A stretch of 41,048 bases of DNA, from NCBI GenBank assembly GCA_021849045.1, contig JAJZTK010000018.1, positions 1 through 41,048 of the forward strand, given 5' to 3'. How positions within the stretch are numbered: position 1 is the stretch's first letter; each line of letters begins with the position of its first letter. Both the position numbers and the translations under genes were made by a program. Shown here piece after piece: positions 32,712-41,010 of the stretch. This stretch comes from Deltaproteobacteria bacterium. GTDB taxonomy: Bacteria; Desulfobacterota; Desulfuromonadia; Geobacterales; DSM-12255. The notes beneath the pieces are model-generated. The model did not search any database. It was not told the origin of the DNA and saw only the letters and a list, made by a program, of their open reading frames with translations.

Positions 32712-33596
32712 TCAATCGCGGTAGCGACGCATCAGGTCGCTGTATGCATCGATCCGCCGGTCCCGCAGGAACGGCCAGGAGCGTCGCACGGTTTCGCTTC
32801 TCATGAGGTCGATGGCAACTACCCCGGTTTCTTCGCGGTCTGCCGGCAGCCGGTCCAGAAACTCCCCCTGGGGGCCGACCACAAAGCTGTTTCCCCAAAA
32901 GCGCTGCCCCTTGTCACCTGCTCCGGGCGAGGCCTCGAATCCGACGCGGTTGACGGCCACCACCGGCAGGCCGTTGGCTACGGCATGGCCCCTCTGGACG
33001 GTTATCCAGGCCTCAAGTTGGCGCTCCTGCTCTTCCGGAGTGTCGGCCGGGTCCCAGCCGATGGCGGTGGGGTAGATAAGCAGATCTGCCCCGGCCAGCG
33101 CCATGAGACGGGCTCCTTCAGGATACCACTGGTCCCAGCAGACCAGCACTCCGAGCGAACCGACCGAGGTTTTCACCGGTGTGAACCCCAGGTCGCCGGG
33201 GGTGAAGTAGAACTTTTCGTAATAGCCCGGATCGTCGGGGATGTGCATCTTGCGAAAGGTGCCGGCAATGGAGCCGTCCCGTTCCAGGATGACCGCCGTA
33301 TTGTGGTAAATACCCGGTGCGCGCCGCTCGAAAAGGGAGGTGACGATGACGATCCCCAGTTCCCTGGCGATGGCGCCGAAGAGCTCCGATGACGGGCCGG
33401 GAATCGGTTCCGCAAGGTCGAACAGGGCGGCATCCTCGGTCTGACAGAAATAGGGGGTGGTATGCAGTTCCTGCAGCACAACCAGCTGGGCACCGGCTGC
33501 TGCGGCCTGGCGGATGCCGGCCACGCTCTTGGCGATAGTGGCGCTGCGATCGTCGGAACAGCTCTGCTGGACCAGTCCTGTGAGCAGGGTTTTCAT
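32712..33596 (-). CDS. aguB: N-carbamoylputrescine amidase
   Basis: 294 residues from the ATG at 33596, whose ATGA overlaps the aguA stop; the frame continues upstream, but that part is inside aguA. It is a nitrilase-superfamily enzyme hydrolysing N-carbamoylputrescine to putrescine, CO2 and ammonia. The Glu-Lys-Cys triad is seen in LQELHTTPYF, FRKMHIPDDPGYYEKFYF and VLVCWDQWYPEGAR. The sequences RFWGNSFVVGPQGE and HTTPYFCQTED are typical of this amidase. Coupled with aguA, it completes arginine-derived putrescine synthesis. Confidence 0.94.
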   Translation of the reverse strand: MKTLLTGLVQQSCSDDRSATIAKSVAGIRQAAAAGAQLVVLQELHTTPYFCQTEDAALFDLAEPIPGPSSELFGAIARELGIVIVTSLFERRAPGIYHNTAVILERDGSIAGTFRKMHIPDDPGYYEKFYFTPGDLGFTPVKTSVGSLGVLVCWDQWYPEGARLMALAGADLLIYPTAIGWDPADTPEEQERQLEAWITVQRGHAVANGLPVVAVNRVGFEASPGAGDKGQRFWGNSFVVGPQGEFLDRLPADREETGVVAIDLMRSETVRRSWPFLRDRRIDAYSDLMRRYRD

Positions 33597-34618
33597 GACA
33601 GGGTGCCTCTTGGCAGCTGCATGGTGACGCAGTGCAGCGAGCCGTGCTGAAGGATGAGCGGGCGACAATCGACGCCGATTATCTCCCGATCGGGAAAGGC
33701 CAGGCGGACTGCTGCCAGGGCCTGCTCGTCCCGTGCGTCGGCATAAGTCGGAACCAGAACAGCACCGTTGACGATCAGAAAGTTGGCATAGGTGGCCGGC
33801 AGTCGTTCACCGGCCGTGTCGAAGCTCGGAGCGGGCCAGGGGAGCGGGATAAGGCGGTACGGCTTTCCACTGCGCGTGCGAAAGGCGCCTAGTTCCGCAG
33901 CCATGGCAGTCAGGGCAGGGTAGTGCTCGTCGCCGGGGTCGTCGCAGGTGGCGTACAGGATCGTGTCGTCCGGGCAGAGTCGGGCCAGGGTGTCTATATG
34001 TGAGTCGGTGTCGTCACCGGCCAGATAGCCGTTTCCCAGCCAGAGAAAGTGGTCGGCGCCGAACTCGTCTCCCAGTGTCCGCTCGATCTCTTTTCGGGAC
34101 AGGTGGGGGTTGCGGTTTGCGCTCAGGAGGCACTCGGCTGTGGTCAGGATGGTCCCGCAGCCATCGCTCTCGATGCTCCCGCCCTCAAGGATCATGCCGA
34201 CGGTGCGTCGCTCCGCCCTGAAAGCCCCGGCTTCAGCCAGGAGGCGGGTCACCTGGTTATCCAGGTTGGCGGCGAATTTGAGCCCCCAGCCATTGAAGCC
34301 GAAATCGAGAAGGAGCGGCTGGCCATTATCGTGGACGGTTATCGGACCGAAGTCCCGGCTCCAGGTGTCATTGGTGGGTATCCCGACGATTCTGACCCGT
34401 TCCATTGTTGCCCCGGCATTCTTGAGCAGGGCATGGACTCCGGCCTGGTCCGGTGCGACGATGAGTACTGACTCAAAACGGCTTATTGTGGTGGCGATGG
34501 TACAGAATACCGGTTCAACTGCGTCCAGGCACGGTGCCCAGTCGCTCTCCCGGTGAGGCCAGGCCAGGAGAACACCGTCCTGTTCCGCCCACTCGGCTGG
34601 CAAACAACGTGTGGTCAT
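33593..34618 (-). CDS. aguA: agmatine deiminase
   Basis: 341 residues. It converts agmatine to N-carbamoylputrescine and ammonia. Guanidino-group-modifying fold with signatures LLAWPHRESDW, NDTWSRDFGPITV, ILEGGSIESDGCGTILTT, LWLGNGYLAGDDTDSHIDTL and the catalytic Cys in LQHGSLHCVTMQ near the C-terminus. AGGA lies upstream of the ATG. First gene of the agu operon; no arginine decarboxylase is in the window, so agmatine must come from elsewhere. The 149 bases upstream show no strong promoter. Confidence 0.95.
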   Translation of the reverse strand: MTTRCLPAEWAEQDGVLLAWPHRESDWAPCLDAVEPVFCTIATTISRFESVLIVAPDQAGVHALLKNAGATMERVRIVGIPTNDTWSRDFGPITVHDNGQPLLLDFGFNGWGLKFAANLDNQVTRLLAEAGAFRAERRTVGMILEGGSIESDGCGTILTTAECLLSANRNPHLSRKEIERTLGDEFGADHFLWLGNGYLAGDDTDSHIDTLARLCPDDTILYATCDDPGDEHYPALTAMAAELGAFRTRSGKPYRLIPLPWPAPSFDTAGERLPATYANFLIVNGAVLVPTYADARDEQALAAVRLAFPDREIIGVDCRPLILQHGSLHCVTMQLPRGTLS

Positions 34619-34767
34619 CGATTCCTACGGCTCCTGCAAAGAGTAATGAGGCATGGTTAGCATACCTCCGGCGAATCTTGCAATAACAATTATCCGGGTA
34701 TCCACGGTGAAAATATCGGGGCTATTTCGGTAGGTGGCGGGGCCAGTGACCGCCCGGTTTGGTCGGG

Positions 34768-35871
34768 TTATTTGCCCAGTTTCCCCTTGATCGCCGTCAT
34801 TACGTGGTAGGCATCGTTGATGGCGGTGTAGATCAGGTTGGGGTGCCGTTCTTCCTGGATCGTTCCCTCACTGATTTTCATGAAAGAGGGTGAAATCGCT
34901 CCGCCGATGACGTACACCCCCTTGCGGGTCGATTCGAATTCAGAGGTGAGGAGCACCAGCCGATCCCCTTCCTTGCCGATCTTGCAGACCCCGGCGGTAC
35001 AGGCAATGGTCTGGATGCCGAGCTTGTCGAAGATCGGTACCGGCCCCTGGGAGCCGATGCAGGCGATGACATGTTTCATCGGAAAGCTCATGGCATGGTA
35101 GATCTCGATGCCGTCCTCCTGTTTGAACTCGTTGATCCGGATTACCAGACGGTCGACCCCTTCTTCGTCCACTTCGCCAATGCGTGGGGTGGCTCCCGGC
35201 AGTAACCGGATGTTCCCTCCCAGGAGGATCTCTTCGCCCAGTCGCTGGGCCGTTTCCTTGTTGACGTCAAAGGTCTCGGCCATATGGGCCCAGTAGACCG
35301 GATGCGTGTCGTTTGCCTGGCGCTTGGCCTTGAGAATGGCGATGATCACATCCGCTGCCGTGTTGCCGCCACCGATCACCACGGTTCTGGCCCCGACATA
35401 CTTGGTGGCGTCTTCCAGGGACTTGGCCACCATCTTGGCATCGCCGTAGACCGAAAGCTCGCGGGGGATGTTGCTGCCAAAGGCCAGAACAATCTTTTTC
35501 CCTTTGAAGGTGCCGTGACTGGTGATGAGGGCCAGGCAGTCGCGTTCGTCCCTCATATCCTCGAAGGCCACGTCGGTCTGGACATTCAGGTTTTCATGCT
35601 GTACGAAGTGCTGCACGTACTGGATGTAGCTTTCCACCGTCACCGGTTTGTCGGGTGGTCGCAACTCCTCGACCAGAAAGGGTTCCGGCGCGTCTTTCGG
35701 TTTCGAGGCATAAACGTGCTTTCCTTCGGGGTAGGTGTTGGCGATTCCCTGGAAAACCGTCTTACCGGACTCGAGTACCAGGTAGGACAGGCCGTATTTG
35801 TGGCACAGGTAGGCGGCGGCAACCCCGGCCGGACCGCCGCCGACAATCAGTACATCATGGATCTTTGGCAT
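34768..35871 (-). CDS. YpdA-like FAD/NAD(P)-dependent oxidoreductase
   Basis: 367 residues from the ATG at 35871, with GAGGAG six bases upstream; the longer frame from 35958 runs through the promoter. The N-terminal FAD-binding motif is DVLIVGGGPAGVAAAYLCHK, the second Rossmann motif VVIGGGNTAADVIIAILKAK near 170, and a closing VYVIGGAISPSFMKISEGTI. No CxxC redox pair is seen, unlike thioredoxin reductase, which fits the YpdA-type group of thiol-disulfide or ferredoxin-linked reductases. Substrate is not evident. Divergent from the YtxH-like gene. Confidence 0.82.
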   Translation of the reverse strand: MPKIHDVLIVGGGPAGVAAAYLCHKYGLSYLVLESGKTVFQGIANTYPEGKHVYASKPKDAPEPFLVEELRPPDKPVTVESYIQYVQHFVQHENLNVQTDVAFEDMRDERDCLALITSHGTFKGKKIVLAFGSNIPRELSVYGDAKMVAKSLEDATKYVGARTVVIGGGNTAADVIIAILKAKRQANDTHPVYWAHMAETFDVNKETAQRLGEEILLGGNIRLLPGATPRIGEVDEEGVDRLVIRINEFKQEDGIEIYHAMSFPMKHVIACIGSQGPVPIFDKLGIQTIACTAGVCKIGKEGDRLVLLTSEFESTRKGVYVIGGAISPSFMKISEGTIQEERHPNLIYTAINDAYHVMTAIKGKLGK

Positions 35872-35910
35872 GGATAACTCCTCGCGACACTGGACAATGG
35901 AGATGTAGCT

Positions 35911-35938
35911 ACTATACTCCGTTGGTTGATTAAGGCAA
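35911..35938 (-). promoter_or_regulatory. candidate sigma-70 promoter for the oxidoreductase
   Basis: Minus-strand TTGCCT (35938-35933) and TATAGT (35916-35911) are separated by 16 bases. The -10 box matches in five of six. The start would be about 33 bases before the ATG at 35871. Confidence 0.45.
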
Positions 35939-35962
35939 TAATGCCGTTTGTCAGGCACGTGA

Positions 35963-35976
35963 CGGATTGCAATCCG
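35963..35976. promoter_or_regulatory. 14-base palindrome between divergent promoters
   Basis: CGGATTGCAATCCG is a perfect dyad 5 bases upstream of the plus-strand -35 and 25 bases upstream of the minus-strand -35. Its position suits a regulator acting on both the oxidoreductase and the YtxH-like gene. The binding protein is unknown. Confidence 0.4.
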
Positions 35977-35981
35977 GCCTG

Positions 35982-36009
35982 TTTACACCCGGGGAATTTC
36001 CGGTACAAT
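35982..36009 (+). promoter_or_regulatory. candidate sigma-70 promoter for the YtxH-like gene
   Basis: TTTACA at 35982-35987 and TACAAT at 36004-36009 are 16 bases apart, each 5/6 to consensus. Start near 36016, giving a leader of about 26 bases with AGGAGG in it. Confidence 0.55.
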
Positions 36010-36041
36010 CTCACCAGAACGACTGACAGGAGGATGTGACC

Positions 36042-36392
36042 ATGGAAGATAGAAACAATAACGCTGCGGTTGTCGGTGCTCTCATGCTTGTGGCGGGCGG
36101 TATCATCGGTGCCGGCGTGGCACTGCTCTATGCCCCCCAGTCCGGCAGGAAAACCCGGCGGGACATTGCCCGCTATACCAACAAGGTCAAGCGCCGGGCC
36201 GGTGATGTGATCGACGATTTTTCCGGCAGTGTGCACGATATGGTGGAAAGCGTGGGGGAGAGGGCCGAGGAGATCCTGGACAAGGGGAAGGACCTGGCCT
36301 ACGATGCAAAGCGGGAACTGCTCAACGTCATCGAGGACGGTCAGCAGAAGCTGGAGAAACAAAAGAGCCGCTTGGCCAAGCTGATCGGTTAA
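36042..36392 (+). CDS. YtxH domain protein
   Basis: 116 residues from the ATG at 36042, eight bases after AGGAGG; a GTG at 36036 is only two bases from it and unlikely. One TM segment at about 11-31 with a Gly-rich pattern (GALMLVAGGIIGAGVALLYA), then PQSGRKTRRDIARYTNKVKR and a long amphipathic helix, the typical YtxH arrangement. Family members are stress-linked or envelope proteins of unknown mechanism. It overlaps the stop of the convergent DUF3047 gene by four bases. Confidence 0.82.
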   Translation: MEDRNNNAAVVGALMLVAGGIIGAGVALLYAPQSGRKTRRDIARYTNKVKRRAGDVIDDFSGSVHDMVESVGERAEEILDKGKDLAYDAKRELLNVIEDGQQKLEKQKSRLAKLIG

Positions 36393-37084
36393 TGTTGGTT
36401 GTTCGGAACGGGGCGCTCGTGGGGCGCCCCGTTCTGTTTGTCGTGCATGGTAATGTCGCCGTACCAGGCCGTAGCCTCCTCGCCCGTGTCGTCGGTGTCG
36501 GTCATGACTGCCACCCCGCCAACAGCAGGAGGTTCGGCGCCGAAGAGTTGCCGATAGTCATCATAGACGTTTCGTTCCTCGCTCACCCAGGTTCCTGCCT
36601 TGTCGCTTCCCGATTCGGTCGCCAGAATCATGACATTTTTCGTGTAGGGGCTCGGCGCCGAACTCCCCTTGGGCATCCTGGCTGACCAGACATAGTTAAT
36701 GGCCCGCGTTCGCCAGAAAAAGGAGCGGGGGAACGCCACGTAGACCCTGGCCACGAAGTCGTCACCCTTCTTTACGGTCACATCTTCACCCTTCAGTGGG
36801 GCCTGTATCTTCCACGACCAGCGGAGGACCGGTAATTTCTTCAGATCGATGGTCATCTTGCGGACAAGCCCTGACGCGGCTTTCTTGCTCTGGGCCTGCA
36901 GGACGGTCCTGCCGTTTTCAGGCACCAGGGTGTAAACGGTGTTCCCTTTGAACACCTTCTCTTCCCAGCCGCTCAGGTCGTTTTCGGAAAAGGTGCCGAT
37001 CTTCAGTTCGGATGCTGCGGCATTGGCGGCAACTGCCAGGAACGTCAGGAGCGTCAGGATGCGGAGGGGTGATATAAACGGCAT
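36389..37084 (-). CDS. DUF3047 exported protein
   Basis: 231 residues from the ATG at 37084, with GAGGA upstream; the frame extends to 37279 but without a signal peptide. Sec signal 1-23 (MPFISPLRILTLLTFLAVAA, then NAAASE). The mature part matches DUF3047 by LRWSWKIQAPLKGEDVTVKK, GDDFVARVYVAFP, AINYVWSARMPKGSSAPSPY and TWVSEERNVYDDYRQLFG. Probably a beta-sandwich periplasmic protein; function unknown. The C-terminal codons contain a hairpin that serves the opposite strand. Confidence 0.85.
   Translation of the reverse strand: MPFISPLRILTLLTFLAVAANAAASELKIGTFSENDLSGWEEKVFKGNTVYTLVPENGRTVLQAQSKKAASGLVRKMTIDLKKLPVLRWSWKIQAPLKGEDVTVKKGDDFVARVYVAFPRSFFWRTRAINYVWSARMPKGSSAPSPYTKNVMILATESGSDKAGTWVSEERNVYDDYRQLFGAEPPAVGGVAVMTDTDDTGEEATAWYGDITMHDKQNGAPHERPVPNNQH
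36406..36440 (+). terminator. terminator hairpin for the YtxH-like gene inside the convergent gene
   Basis: GAACGGGGCGC at 36406-36416 pairs perfectly with GCGCCCCGTTC at 36424-36434, followed by tgtttgt. It starts 14 bases after the YtxH-like stop and lies within the last codons of the DUF3047 gene on the other strand. No T-run follows on the minus strand, so it works for plus-strand transcripts. Confidence 0.6.
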
Positions 37085-37211
37085 GGAATGTTTCCTCGGG
37101 ATGATATTGGTCGGGTAAGCATAGCATAACCTCGCCAAAATGAAATCGCCTCTTTCAAGTCGCACCGACTGTTGGTATCCTAATGAAACTTTGAATTCAC
37201 CGGAGGTTCCC

Positions 37212-38084
37212 ATGTATCCCGACACGGTCAATCTGCCGTTCAACCATACGATCATCGCCAACGGCTTCGTCCCGGCCACGCCCGGTACCGTGCCGCCGTC
37301 CGGCGACGGCCTCTGGTTGCTGATTCAGGGGAATGGGTTGGTCCTGGTTTCCGGGGAACACGGCCCGGCACTCCCGGCCGGCCACGATGCCGCCATTGTT
37401 GGCGATGCACCACCCGTCCCGCTGGGGACATGGCAGGGAGCGCCCCTCTTTGCCCGCGCCGTCAGCCGCGATGTCCAACTGCCGGCGGGATGGCTCTGCG
37501 AGCCGTTCAACGCGTTTGAAGAGCGGATACCCGACGTCCTCCTCACCCTGGGCGGCTTTGCCAAGCAGGTGCTCCATTGGCAGCAGCAGAGCCGCCACTG
37601 CTCCAGGTGCGGCGTCACCCTCTCCGCGAACAGTGGCAACTGGGGGATGCGGTGCGATGGCTGCGGTCACGAGCATTTTCCCGCCATTCATCCCTGCATC
37701 ATCGTCCTTATCCGGCGTCGGGACGAATTCCTCCTGACGCGGAAGGCCGAGTGGCCGCCGGGCCGCTACGGCTTGGTGGCCGGCTTTCTCGATATGGGCG
37801 AATCACTGGAGGAGTGCGTGCACCGGGAGGTGCGGGAGGAGACCGGGATCGAGGTGACCGGGGTGCGCTATGTGGGGAGCCAGAACTGGCCATTCCCCAG
37901 CCAGCTGATGGCCGGGTTTGTCGCCGACTATGCCGGTGGCGAGCTGCGGGTCGACCATGAGGAACTGGAGGATGCCCGCTGGTTCTGTCCGACGGACATG
38001 CCCGACTACATTCCCCCCAAGAGGAGCATTGCCCGCTGGATCATTGACCGGTATGCCCTCCATCGTGGAAGTCGTGGTTGTTAA
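37212..38084 (+). CDS. nudC: NADH pyrophosphatase (Nudix hydrolase)
   Basis: 290 residues from the ATG at 37212, with GGAGG five bases upstream. It cleaves NADH (and possibly NAD caps on RNA) to NMNH and AMP. A zinc ribbon (CSRCGVTLS then CDGCGHEHFP) precedes the Nudix box GFLDMGESLEECVHREVREE, continuing TGIEV. The NudC-specific motif appears as GSQNWPFPSQLM, with Asn in place of the usual Pro of SQPWPFPxS. The stop codon lies inside the BirA operator of the following biotin operon. Confidence 0.93.
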   Translation: MYPDTVNLPFNHTIIANGFVPATPGTVPPSGDGLWLLIQGNGLVLVSGEHGPALPAGHDAAIVGDAPPVPLGTWQGAPLFARAVSRDVQLPAGWLCEPFNAFEERIPDVLLTLGGFAKQVLHWQQQSRHCSRCGVTLSANSGNWGMRCDGCGHEHFPAIHPCIIVLIRRRDEFLLTRKAEWPPGRYGLVAGFLDMGESLEECVHREVREETGIEVTGVRYVGSQNWPFPSQLMAGFVADYAGGELRVDHEELEDARWFCPTDMPDYIPPKRSIARWIIDRYALHRGSRGC

Positions 38085-38109
38085 CCTCTTTTGTTGCGTT
38101 GGTTGACGA
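38078..38109. promoter_or_regulatory. BirA (biotin repressor) operator
   Basis: TTGTTAACC at 38078-38086, 14 bases, then GGTTGACGA at 38101-38109. This fits the established bacterial BirA site TTGTAAACC-N14/15-GGTTTACAA with the inner AACC/GGTT conserved and the spacing exact. It overlaps the -35 box of bioF and the nudC stop. No birA gene is in the window. Confidence 0.65.
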
Positions 38110-38131
38110 ATGCGACTGATTGTGCTACAAG
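38103..38131 (+). promoter_or_regulatory. sigma-70 promoter of the biotin operon
   Basis: TTGACG at 38103-38108 (5/6) and TACAAG at 38126-38131 (4/6) with 17 bases between. Start expected at about 38138, only about three bases before the bioF ATG, so the message may be nearly leaderless. The -35 box is within the BirA operator. Confidence 0.5.
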
Positions 38132-38140
38132 CGAACTATC

Positions 38141-39331
38141 ATGACTGATGCATCATTCCGTACCTTTGCCGCTGAACTGGCCGACCTGAAGGAGCGCGGG
38201 CTCCATCGCCGCGAGCGTCTGGTGGCAGGAAGCCAGGGGAGCCATGTCACGCTGGATGGCCGCGAGGTCCTGCTGCTCTGTTCCAACAACTACCTGGGGC
38301 TGGCGGATCATCCGCGCCTCAAGGAGTCCGCCATCAAGGCCGTGGAGCGCTATGGGGTCTCCAGCGGTGCGGCCCGCCTGGTTTCCGGCACCATGGAGCT
38401 TCACCGGGCACTGGAGGAGCGGCTGGCCCGCTTCAAGGGGACCGAAGGGGCCATTGCCTTCAACGGCGGCTATCCGGCCAATGTGGGTATCATCCAGGCC
38501 CTGGTGGGGCGGGGTGACACGGTCTATTCGGACCGGTTGAACCATGCCAGCATCGTGGACGGTTGTCTTTTATCCCGTGCCGAGGTGGTCCGTTACACCC
38601 ACAACGACACGGCCGCGCTGCACCGGCTGATGGAAAAGAATCGGGGGCGTGGCCGGCAGTTGATCGTCACCGACGGCGTCTTCAGCATGGACGGTGATCT
38701 GGCGCCTCTCAAGGAGCTGGCAACCATAAAGCGGGAGTTCGGCGCCCTGCTCATGGTGGACGACGCCCATGGCACCGGCATTCTCGGCGCCGGCGGTCGG
38801 GGCAGCGTTGAGCTCTGCGGCGTGGCCGGCGACGTGGATATTCAGATGGGTACCCTGGGCAAGGGGCTCGGGAGCTTCGGCGCCTATGCCGCCGCCTCTG
38901 CCGAGATCGTCGATTACCTGCGCAACAAGGCCCGCAGCTACATCTTTTCCACCTCCCTGCCGCCGGCAGTCCTGGCGGCGTCCCTGGCCGCCATCGACCT
39001 GGTGGACAGTCCGGAAGGCGCAAGGCTACGGGAACGTCTGGCGCGGCATGCCGAACAGTTCCGGGCAACCCTTGCCGGGGCCGGCTTTGATACCATGGGG
39101 AGTGCCACCCAGATCGTGCCGATCATGGTGGGGGAACCTGCCCCGACCATGGAGTTTTCCCGCCTCCTGCTGGAGGAAGGTTTCTTTGTCCAGGGTATCC
39201 GTCCCCCGACGGTGCCGGCCGGCAGCTGCCGGCTCCGCTGTGCCCTGATGGCCACCCACAGCGACGAAGAGCTCTCCGCAGCCCTTGCCGCGATCATCCG
39301 TATCGGCCGGCAGCTGGCCGTCATCGGCTGA
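38141..39331 (+). CDS. bioF: 8-amino-7-oxononanoate synthase
   Basis: 396 residues from the ATG at 38141 ([20 protein letters not shown]). It condenses pimeloyl-ACP with L-alanine, PLP-dependent. Signatures: [31 protein letters not shown] in the form [48 protein letters not shown] and the PLP lysine in [16 protein letters not shown]. No ribosome-binding site is apparent before the ATG, which fits the nearly leaderless promoter. First of three biotin genes. Confidence 0.94.
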   Translation: MTDASFRTFAAELADLKERGLHRRERLVAGSQGSHVTLDGREVLLLCSNNYLGLADHPRLKESAIKAVERYGVSSGAARLVSGTMELHRALEERLARFKGTEGAIAFNGGYPANVGIIQALVGRGDTVYSDRLNHASIVDGCLLSRAEVVRYTHNDTAALHRLMEKNRGRGRQLIVTDGVFSMDGDLAPLKELATIKREFGALLMVDDAHGTGILGAGGRGSVELCGVAGDVDIQMGTLGKGLGSFGAYAAASAEIVDYLRNKARSYIFSTSLPPAVLAASLAAIDLVDSPEGARLRERLARHAEQFRATLAGAGFDTMGSATQIVPIMVGEPAPTMEFSRLLLEEGFFVQGIRPPTVPAGSCRLRCALMATHSDEELSAALAAIIRIGRQLAVIG

Positions 39332-39348
39332 CCTTCCCGGACTGAACC

Positions 39349-40176
39349 ATGCCCTTTATTACTGCTGCAGACAATACCCCACTCTCTTACGAGACCGCCG
39401 GCAAAGGCCGGCCGCTGGTCTTCATCCACGGCTGGGCCATGAGCGGCCGGGTCTGGCACTTCCAGGCCGAAACCTTTGCCCGTGACTGGCAGGTGATCGT
39501 CCCGGACCTGCGGGGTCACGGCCGTTCCGGTCCGGGATCGGCACCGTCACTCAGCATGGCCGATTTTGCCGGCGATCTGGTGGCACTCTTTACCGCATTG
39601 GACCTGGAGGGTGCGACCCTGGTCGGCTGGTCCATGGGGGCGCAGGTGGTGCTGGAGGCGTTCCCGGCACTGCGGGAACGGATCGCGGCACTGGTCCTGG
39701 TGGGGGGAACGCCCCGCTTTACCGCTACGGACAATTACCCGTTCGGCCTGCCGCCGGTCGAGGCGAGGGGGATGGCGCTCAAGTTGAAGCGCGACTATTC
39801 CCGGACCATGGGGGATTTTTTCAAGGCCATGTTCGCCGAGGGAGAACTGGTGGGTGAGCAGTACCAGCGGGTGGTGCAGGAGATCGTCATTCCCGGCCGC
39901 CGGCCTGAACCGGAGGCGGCGCTGAAGGCGCTGGCCGCCCTCACCGGGGCCGACCAGCGCCCCCTGCTGGCCGGGATAGATCGGCCTGTTCTGCTTGTGC
40001 ACGGGACTGCCGACAGCATCTGCCTCCCCGGTGCATCGCACTTCATGGCCGGGCAGTTGCCCGATGCCACCCTGGTGCTGCTCGAGGGATACGGCCATGC
40101 CCCGTTCATCTCCAGTCCCGACCTGTTCGACCCGTTTCTCGTCCGCTTCCTGGAGAGGGTCTATGCAGGTGATTGA
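39349..40176 (+). CDS. bioH: alpha/beta hydrolase, probable pimeloyl-ACP methyl ester esterase
   Basis: 275 residues. Alpha/beta-hydrolase fold with the oxyanion-region HGWAMSGRVW, the nucleophile elbow VGWSMGAQVV (Ser), the acid Asp in LVHGTADSICLPGAS and the His in GYGHAPFISSPDLF. In biotin synthesis the enzyme removes the methyl group put on by BioC, releasing pimeloyl-ACP for BioF. Function is inferred from the position between bioF and bioC; the fold is certain. It overlaps bioC by 14 bases. Confidence 0.88.
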   Translation: MPFITAADNTPLSYETAGKGRPLVFIHGWAMSGRVWHFQAETFARDWQVIVPDLRGHGRSGPGSAPSLSMADFAGDLVALFTALDLEGATLVGWSMGAQVVLEAFPALRERIAALVLVGGTPRFTATDNYPFGLPPVEARGMALKLKRDYSRTMGDFFKAMFAEGELVGEQYQRVVQEIVIPGRRPEPEAALKALAALTGADQRPLLAGIDRPVLLVHGTADSICLPGASHFMAGQLPDATLVLLEGYGHAPFISSPDLFDPFLVRFLERVYAGD

Positions 40177-40978
40177 CCGCAGAAGGGTCCGCAGCTCTTT
40201 CCATGCCCGGGCCGGTGACTATGACCGCCATGCCGTGGTCCAGAAGCGGGTGCTGCAGCGTTTTGCCGCCCTCCTGCCGGCGGGGAGCGGAATTGTCCGG
40301 GTACTGGACATCGGCTCCGGCACCGGTATTCTGCTGCAGACGCTGGCGGACCGCTATCCGCAGGCCCGGCTGACCGGGCTCGACCTCGCCCCGGGGATGG
40401 CGATGACGGCCCGGGAGCGGCTTGCGGGGAACGACCGGGTGGCCTTTATCTCGGCCGATGCGGAGGCGCTTCCCCTCGGCGATGCCTGTCTCGATCTGGT
40501 GGTGTCGACCTCCACCTTGCAGTGGCTGGAGAGCCTGGAGAAGGCCTTCGGTGAGGTGCGGCGCGTACTCCGGCCGGGCGGACGGTTCTGTTTTGCCCTG
40601 TTCGGCGAACAGACCCTGTTCGAGCTGCGTGCTTCCTACCGGGCCGCGGTGGCTGCAGTCGGCAGGGGAGCCGTTGACCGGACCCAGCGTTTCAGCAGCA
40701 TGGCCGACGTCTCATCCGCTCTGAGCGCTACCGGCTTTACCCGGGAATACCTCGTCTCGGAACTGGAGATAGAGACCCATCCGGATGTAGCACACCTGGT
40801 CCGGGCCATCAGGAACATAGGGGCGGGAAATGCCGTGCAGGCTCCCGGCCGTGGCCTGGCGGAGCGGCGGGTGATGCTGGCCATGATGGAGCACTACCGG
40901 CGCGAGTATGCCGTGGAAGGAGCCATTCCGGCCACCTACGAGGTGATCTACGGGGTGGCAAGGGTTGGTGGGGCGTAG
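40163..40978 (+). CDS. bioC: malonyl-ACP O-methyltransferase
   Basis: 271 residues from the ATG at 40163 (MQVIDRRRVRSSFHARAGDY), with GAGAGG just upstream; the frame is open much earlier, but inside bioH. SAM-binding motif I is RVLDIGSGTGILLQTLADRY, then LTGLDLAPGMAMTARERL, ADAEALPLGDACLDLVVSTS and LQWLESLEKAFGEVRRVLRP, the BioC pattern. It methylates malonyl-ACP so that fatty acid synthesis can build the pimeloyl chain. Ends the bio operon in the window. Confidence 0.93.
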   Translation: MQVIDRRRVRSSFHARAGDYDRHAVVQKRVLQRFAALLPAGSGIVRVLDIGSGTGILLQTLADRYPQARLTGLDLAPGMAMTARERLAGNDRVAFISADAEALPLGDACLDLVVSTSTLQWLESLEKAFGEVRRVLRPGGRFCFALFGEQTLFELRASYRAAVAAVGRGAVDRTQRFSSMADVSSALSATGFTREYLVSELEIETHPDVAHLVRAIRNIGAGNAVQAPGRGLAERRVMLAMMEHYRREYAVEGAIPATYEVIYGVARVGGA

Positions 40979-40986
40979 GTGCCTGG

Positions 40987-41010
40987 GCTGCAGGCTACAC
41001 AGCCTGCAGC
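40987..41010. other. perfect inverted repeat after bioC
   Basis: GCTGCAGGCT at 40987-40996 and AGCCTGCAGC at 41001-41010 form a ten-pair stem with loop acac, nine bases after the bioC stop. No T-run follows on the plus strand, so a terminator role is uncertain. Confidence 0.45.

Noticed and set aside
33632-34556. Several plus-strand frames of 70-150 codons opposite aguA
   Set aside because: All are antisense to the agmatine deiminase with its complete catalytic motifs and show no recognisable domain.
39995-40162. A longer BioC frame starting inside bioH
   Set aside because: BioC begins with a short N-terminus before the FHARAGDYDRHA block, and GAGAGG stands just before the ATG at 40163. The upstream extension is Ser/Pro/Arg-rich shadow sequence.
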